This document shows positions 54,951 to 60,000 of a stretch of 60,000 bases of DNA, one piece after another. Each line of letters starts with the position of its first letter. Positions within the stretch are counted from its first letter, which is position 1. The translations under genes and the position numbers were made by a program. A model generated the notes under the pieces. That model searched no databases and had not been told where the DNA came from. It worked only from the letters and a program-made list of their open reading frames with translations. Origin of the DNA: Zygnema cylindricum (lineage: Eukaryota > Streptophyta > Zygnematophyceae > Zygnematales > Zygnemataceae); NCBI GenBank assembly GCA_037447655.1, contig JBBHKE010003498.1, positions 64,001-124,000 of the forward strand, read 5' to 3'.

Positions 54951-55303
54951 GGATTAGTGTTTGCACGTCGTGAGCGGGTGCCAAAGCATGTAAACAACCG
55001 GGATTTATGTGATAATGGAAAAAAGAAACGGTAGAAACACTTACTTCATCTGTAGTCTCCGGTGAAGTGTTCGGGGAACTTCTTCATGGTCCTAGGAATA
55101 AGGAATTTGTTTCCGTTGGCCTGTTCTTCGGCGATCATCCAGTTTATTACTCGCATGCGAGTAATCTTGGTCGAAACATGTTGAGTTTTCCGGGGTGATA
55201 TTGGGAACTTATAGTAGCTTCCACCCTCTACAACAACATCTTCGATCGGATCTTCTTCCTCTAAAGGCTCCTCGTTCGATAATTCTACCACGTCGCTTGG
55301 CAT

Positions 55304-55505
55304 TTGTGTCTCTTACGAATCACGGATGTCGCCCCTCCCAAAGTTCGTGTCAATTGGGGATTGAGAGACTCGAACATTTCTCGGGTTTCTAGTTGCATAA
55401 CTCCCGAAAAAATGAGTGATTAGCGCAAAAATTGGCCACATATTGGCAAAAAATAAAATGACAGTTGGGGTTAAAAAAGAATGCAAACCAAAAAGAAGTA
55501 GGAGT
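55304..55505 (-). other. Upstream region of the transposase
   Basis: About 200 bp between the ATG at 55303 and the next GA satellite. No TATA box or inverted repeat end was identified. Confidence 0.3.
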
Positions 55506-55735
55506 AACAGAAAAGACGAGAGGGAGAGGGAGAGGGGGAGGGAGAGGGAGAGGAAGAGAGAAGGATAGGGAATGGACAGATTTTGGGAGAGGGAGAGGAA
55601 GAGAGAAGGATAGGGAATGGACAGATTTTGGGAGAGGGAGACTGGCAATTTAGGGGAAAGGAAGAGTGCGATTTAGGGGAAAGGGAGAGGTAGATGGAGA
55701 GTATAGGGGGAGTGAGAGTGAGGGAGAGTGCAACC
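55506..55735. repeat. GGGAGA tract upstream of the transposase
   Basis: The same family as the intron satellite, with AATGGACAGATTTTGGGAGAGG repeated at about 55575 and 55618. Confidence 0.9.
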
Positions 55736-55978
55736 CTCAAAAAAAAAGATAGGAGTAATAGCAAAGACGATTGCAAAAAGTCTATAAGTAGTGCCATGAC
55801 TGTCGTAAAATAAATATATATATATATAGCAAAGAAGACCCCCCCCAAAAAGGAATAAAAAGCGGGAAATGTTTTTCAAAGCTGCCTGTACTCAAAATTC
55901 AATTTTTAAATTTTGTTTGAATTTTTGACGCCGCATACTTTAGAGACCGTAAGAAAAACGCATCATTTGAAATTCGAA

Positions 55979-56096
55979 CGTGGAATATTTTTTAAAGCGA
56001 CACAATAAAAGCGGGAATGAGTGAAAATGAGCGCGAACGTGGAATATTTTTCGAAGCGTCAAAATAAAAGCGGGAATGAGTGAAAATGAGCGCGGG
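55979..56096. repeat. 59-bp tandem duplication
   Basis: GTGGAATATTTTT, GCGGGAATGAGTGAAAATGAG and GCGCG recur with a 59-bp step (TGGAAT at 55981 and 56040). Only a few bases differ. Confidence 0.9.
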
Positions 56097-56893
56097 AAAG
56101 TACGCTCATGGTGGGCGACGAAGAATTTGGTGAAATCGCCATGGAAAATGATGCAGGTTAATGGACGTACGGAATTTTTTTGGAACAGGCGCTGGTAAAG
56201 AGAATCGTTGGTGTTACGTAATCTAGGAAGTTTTCCAGCCATAATTTTTACGTGGAGTAAAAGCATGCCACGCCTAATGTTGAGCGACCAATCGTATGAC
56301 GAGTTACTGATGTCAAGTCAGATTTTTTTGTATAAGAGACTCATTTAGAGTTAACATTAACATTAATACCTGTTATTTTTGTGAGTATTAACGCTAATAT
56401 TTGTTATTTTTGGAAGTGGAGCCTCCGAAGAGCAATCAATTTAGAGTTATGACACATATTAACGTTAATGAACTCTAATAAAAACATTACCCGGCGACGT
56501 AATTAAAGTAGAAGGACAGTATTAGTGTAAATTTTATGAGAAGCCACGAACAGGGGACGTCATTTTTGGACGTAACTGTCTAACGCAGTCAGTTCCAAAG
56601 TCGTACCTATAGATAACATGACTGATCAAACGTTACACGATTCCCGGAGTCGCGTTAACATGTAACTGCGTGAAAAATATGAGGATGTCAGAAATACGCG
56701 AAGGCGTACGAATTCAGCGATTTTGTACAGGCACATATTTTAGTGTGAAGATATTATCCGCCGACAATTATTACGAAAAAAATTACAAATTAGAGTTCAT
56801 GATAAATTAGTATAAACTTTTTTTTCTTAGTAAATGAAATTCCCAAATAGCGTTAATAACGCTATTTGTTTCATAACGCTATTTATTTCTAAA
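56097..56893. other. No gene recognised
   Basis: AT-rich DNA with repeated TTAACGCTAATATTTGTTATTTT-type motifs near 56345-56470 and a palindromic AATAGCGTTAATAACGCTATT at 56837-56857. These resemble the ends of the F family. Confidence 0.4.
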
Positions 56894-58826
56894 CGCTAAT
56901 AGCGATTCACGGTGTACTACTTTTTCGATTTCTTTGTACGGCTGCTACTTACGCGGTACGGCGCTAAGCTTTACAGGAAAGCGATAGAAAAAAACCCTTA
57001 CTTTGGCACATGGGGACATACCTTAAGTAAAAACTCGCAAGCCATGGTTTTATCACGTCACGCCACTGTAGCACACAGCACCCGAGTTTGTCTGTTACTT
57101 GTAAAACGTTTCCCGGGGCACAGATGCGTTTTCCACATGACACACACTACGGTGCGGAATATCTACCGCCGGTGTTCGCTTTTGTGCTCTACAAAATGTT
57201 ACGTGACTTGGGCCAACGACCAGAAATCATCTCTGGCTCATCATGACATCACGTGGGTGACTCTTTGCAAACGTGTCATTCTAGAAATTCTGTTCTGAAT
57301 TCTTAATGAGTGGTCCAGATTGAGCTACGCATGTCCGCGACAACGACAACTACGAAACCGCGCGCGAGACTTGATCTTGATCCGTGGATCGGAAGCACCT
57401 AGGTAGATCGCGCGGAATCTGAATCGATGGAAGCGGAATGATCGGTTCGGATATCTCTACTTTTTTTCACCGTAACAAAAGAATACAGATTAAGAAACCG
57501 CGCGAAACTTGATCCGGATCCCACCATGAATCGGGGTGGATCCATGCGAATCGCGGGTGATGCTACTGTACTGTAGTTGATCTGCATCCGCCTCTACTTT
57601 ATTGGCGGCCGGGCACAGCTGTCGTTCTGGAGAGTCCTCCTGTAAGATATTGATTGTGGCCTTTGTGGGAGCGTGATTTTTTCCTGCCACGTGTTGGGCT
57701 GTCAGTTGAGGGATTACCACTTTTTTGATTTGTGGTGCCTGGCAGCGTATCTCATCCGTATGCGCACGTACGAAAAGGCCTTTTGCGCCACGTCATCGTA
57801 GACTCCCCTAGGGTTTATTTATTATGGCTAGGGCGGCCCAAGCTTGCGAAGTGCGAACAGAACGGCCCATTTACAAAATTGCGTATTTTACTATTTCGAC
57901 CTACTTTTTGTCGCGACATCTCATTCTGAAGGATATTTTCGGATGCGCGCTTTCCGCGAGATATTTATTTTATCGAACGGCGCGCGCTTTTGGGCTTGAA
58001 AAGAATTAAGATTACCGTACGCCGGGTGCCCAATTTTGTTTTCACAATCGCATACTTTTAACGGCTGCGCACTGAAAACGAAATCGATGCGTCTTTAGGC
58101 AGATATTTTCTGCCTACATGAGTACATGTCAAAGTGTTACGAAGAAACCGCGCGCTTTTTTGGCCGATATTTCGCGGGTTTTTTTTATGCTTTTGTTTGT
58201 CGTGTTGCGTTTTTCTTTTTTTTTTAGAGTTTTTGTTTTTTTTGTGTCCTTGCCGTCTGCACAATTTTACGGATAAGGCATTTCCGCGCCATCCTTCCGT
58301 TGCGATATTGTTGTACTTCGGTCAGCATAAAATATTTCATATATTTTTTTCCACGATATTTTTGCTGCCACGTGGCACTGTCCTGAGCCCCCTATCGCAC
58401 ATGTAAATGCCGGTCGTCCGATCGTACGGATCGCGAGCTGCGGAAAAGTAAGAAGAAAAATCTAAAGGATAAGTACCACGACCTTGACAAAGCCGTACGC
58501 CAAACTGCACGGCTTCCATTCGTTTGTAAACCTGCCCGTAACTGTACTTCTCATTCTTTTAAAAATCGCGCCTGCCGTTCGTTTCAGAAATGGCCGTTGG
58601 GTTGATTCGACGGCCGGCAAATAATCCTCCAATCGGGCGACTGATTCTGGCAAACCCAGACAGCAGCAGGCGCCCGATAGCCGGCTGGCACTCTGTCAAA
58701 AAATCAATCACATCGAAGGAAAGCCGTTTGTATAACTCTCGTCCGTCGACAACATCGTCGTCAGTGTGAACATTAACTAACATTCAGCGCGACAAATAGT
58801 ACTACACCGCGAATCGCTATTAGCGT
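56894..58826 (+). mobile_element. F2, non-coding element with 27-bp terminal inverted repeats
   Basis: Left end ACGCTAATAGCGATTCACGG at 56894 and right end ending CGAATCGCTATTAGCGT at 58826 are inverted repeats matching at 25 of 27 positions. It is 1933 bp long. It shares internal blocks with F1 (56923-57150 and the 107-bp segment 58698-58804). No transposase frame was seen. The target duplication is unclear. I infer a non-autonomous DNA transposon. Confidence 0.6.
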
Positions 58827-60000
58827 ACATGACGCTAATTGGGGTACCCCTTTTTTTGGGGCAAATTCTCAAATAGAATAAAGTACGCTAAATGTTTTTG
58901 CACGTTATTTGAGGTACCCCGCTCAATAGACGTACCGTTGACGTACAGTGTCTTTATTCGTGTACATTACTTAGTTACACGTGTAGTTCTTTGATTAGTG
59001 TAGGTCGCAGTAAATAACTATGTGAGTATAAATAATAGGACTTATTTTCAGTATCACAGTCAAGTTTATCAAAGTAATGGCACTGTTTTTCTGCAACTTT
59101 GACCTGTTGGTGTGATCACTCTGATTGATGTTTTAATGTGAAACTTTGTGAAGATATTTTATGATCTAGAAAATATATGTGTGTGTAGTTTTAGTCTATT
59201 CTGTTATCTCTGTAGAATTCTATGAGAAGTCTACCTGGTTAGTTTGAAATGCTGTCAGCTGTTTTTGGGAAACTTTGGAGCTTATATCTTATAAATTACT
59301 TGGTGGATTTAGCTCTAACTTTGGGGGTTTATAGTTTCTTTCGTATAATGCATATTGGTGCAGTTTGAGGTGTTTTTGTTTAATATGGAGTAATTTGTGT
59401 TGTCTGAAACACAACTGTTTTTGGGGGTAGTTTGTGGTGCTTCCGAGAGTAATCCACGGCTGAAATTGGCTATGGACAACAAAGGTCCGAGGCTGGCTGA
59501 TTATATTGGCCCGATATTAAATTATTTTTCCGATATTGTAATCCATGTTACTGAACACAATCCACGATATTACGATTCTATACGTTTGATTTTGCATATC
59601 AAAGACCTTTCGAGCGACGATCAAATAGCCATTTTGGTATCCTACAGGCTGCAGTACATATGACACTATTTAGGAAAGTTGAAAGGACTTCATGTACATT
59701 GATGAGGGAATTTGTTTGTTTTCCTACATATGCAAGCTTTACTAAAACATAGTTCATGTATTTGTTTACATGAACTAGGAGTAAAACTTTGGCCTCTCTA
59801 ATTAGAGAATGGAGGCATGTGTTATGTGTAAGGCCAAGCTAAATTGAAAAGGGACCCTCTTTAATTAATAATAAGCTTAATTAAGAAACCGCAATGGTAA
59901 ACAATCAATGCACAAGAAAACAGACGAAAAAGCCAAAATGAAACTAAAAACACAACGTAAACATATTAAAAGTGAAAAAACATTGTGGAAGAAACTAGCG
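58827..60000. other. No clear gene
   Basis: The first 100 bp is the dispersed repeat shared with 42656-42775. The rest is AT-rich and single copy in this window. Confidence 0.4.
59472..59663 (+). CDS. Short open frame, unassigned
   Basis: From ATG 59472 a 63-codon frame reads MDNKGPRLADYIGPILNYF and ends IAILVSYRLQYI before TGA. The composition is balanced, unlike the repeat-derived frames, so it may be an exon or a decayed gene. I recognise no domain, and no partner exon or copy was seen. Chance occurrence in AT-rich DNA is a serious alternative. Confidence 0.2.
   Translation: MDNKGPRLADYIGPILNYFSDIVIHVTEHNPRYYDSIRLILHIKDLSSDDQIAILVSYRLQYI

Larger units (their letters stand above)
51634..55303 (-). 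pseudogene. pogo/Tigger-like DDE transposase, four exons, two nonsense codons
   Basis: Minus strand, with exons 55303-55045, 53529-53050, 52840-52589 and 52310-51634. Introns begin GTAAGT, GTGAGA and GTAAGT and end AG, and phases agree at all three joins, giving 555 codons. Exon 1 starts MPSDVVELSNEE. Exon 2 has KASRWWLGRNAILRG, ALPGRGRKELPW and an HTH-type segment (ITKRWLQRFQEKYNIVTRAQ). Exon 3 carries the first catalytic Asp (LVENMDETHLVVNMDNGKT). Exon 4 carries IMFLDNCGGHNMSEEL and FFPPCATHLVQPADSFVIAKIK with the second and third, the D,D,D of DDE_1 superfamily endonucleases related to pogo, Tigger and CENP-B. In-frame TGA at 55048-55046 and TAG at 53329-53327 would truncate it. I judge it a recently disabled transposase or a domesticated gene that decayed. 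Confidence 0.85.

Noticed and set aside
53822-54957. ORFs of 180-270 codons on both strands
   Set aside because: These are artefacts of the GGGAGA satellite in intron 1 of the transposase.
1-60000. CRISPR arrays, bacterial operons or tRNA/rRNA genes
   Set aside because: None seen. The tandem repeats lack unique equal-length spacers, and the introns and LTR elements show a eukaryotic genome.

Overview
The window is eukaryotic nuclear DNA from a large, repeat-rich genome, most likely of the green plant lineage. The evidence is several Ty1/copia and Ty3/gypsy LTR retrotransposons, a chromodomain-bearing gypsy integrase, GT-AG introns, and primer-binding sites that pair with plant-type initiator tRNA-Met as I recall it. 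The exact organism cannot be named. A charophyte alga, bryophyte or lycophyte would fit equally well. No intact single-copy host gene was found. Almost everything recognisable is a mobile element, its wreckage, or a satellite.

Layout. 1-640: two gypsy fragments joined head to head, ended by a copia solo LTR (641-1691). 1692-5960: a satellite domain with about 310-bp units that switch orientation near 4 kb, a ten-copy 49-bp array, and about 413-bp units carrying hairpins, one with its loop inverted. 6812-9891: a GC-rich, frameshifted, unrecognised gene with a glutamate-rich C-terminal region, followed by a short array of units carrying GC-rich hairpins. 12335-12954: copia and gypsy scraps. 12955-22848: copia element C, whose 5' LTR is split by non-autonomous copia element B (13258-17615). 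22849-30114: gypsy chromovirus-like element D on the minus strand. 31344-40378: copia element E on the minus strand, whose LTR is split by copia element A (32033-37948, target duplication GCATT). 40.8-42.7, 46.1-48.2 and 56.9-58.8 kb: three members (F3, F1, F2) of a roughly 2-kb non-coding family, the first containing a long fold-back. 43.69-45.8 kb: a 2.1-kb polypyrimidine tract. 48407-51132: 5' part of copia element G. 51634-55303: a spliced pogo/Tigger-like DDE transposase gene on the minus strand with two nonsense codons and GA/CT satellite DNA inside its introns.

How it fits together. Copia families A, B and G share an unusual start. The gag ATG lies exactly 20 nt inside the LTR. Translation then runs through a primer-binding site matching the anticodon arm of initiator tRNA-Met, the half-tRNA priming described for Drosophila copia, rather than its 3' end. 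Every element with enough sequence to judge is disabled, by deletion of the reverse transcriptase core, loss of catalytic aspartates, stops or truncation, so nothing here looks autonomous today. Nested insertions give a relative order: C before B, and E before A. Element edges come from repeat comparison by eye and are good to a few bases where target duplications were seen, otherwise to tens of bases.
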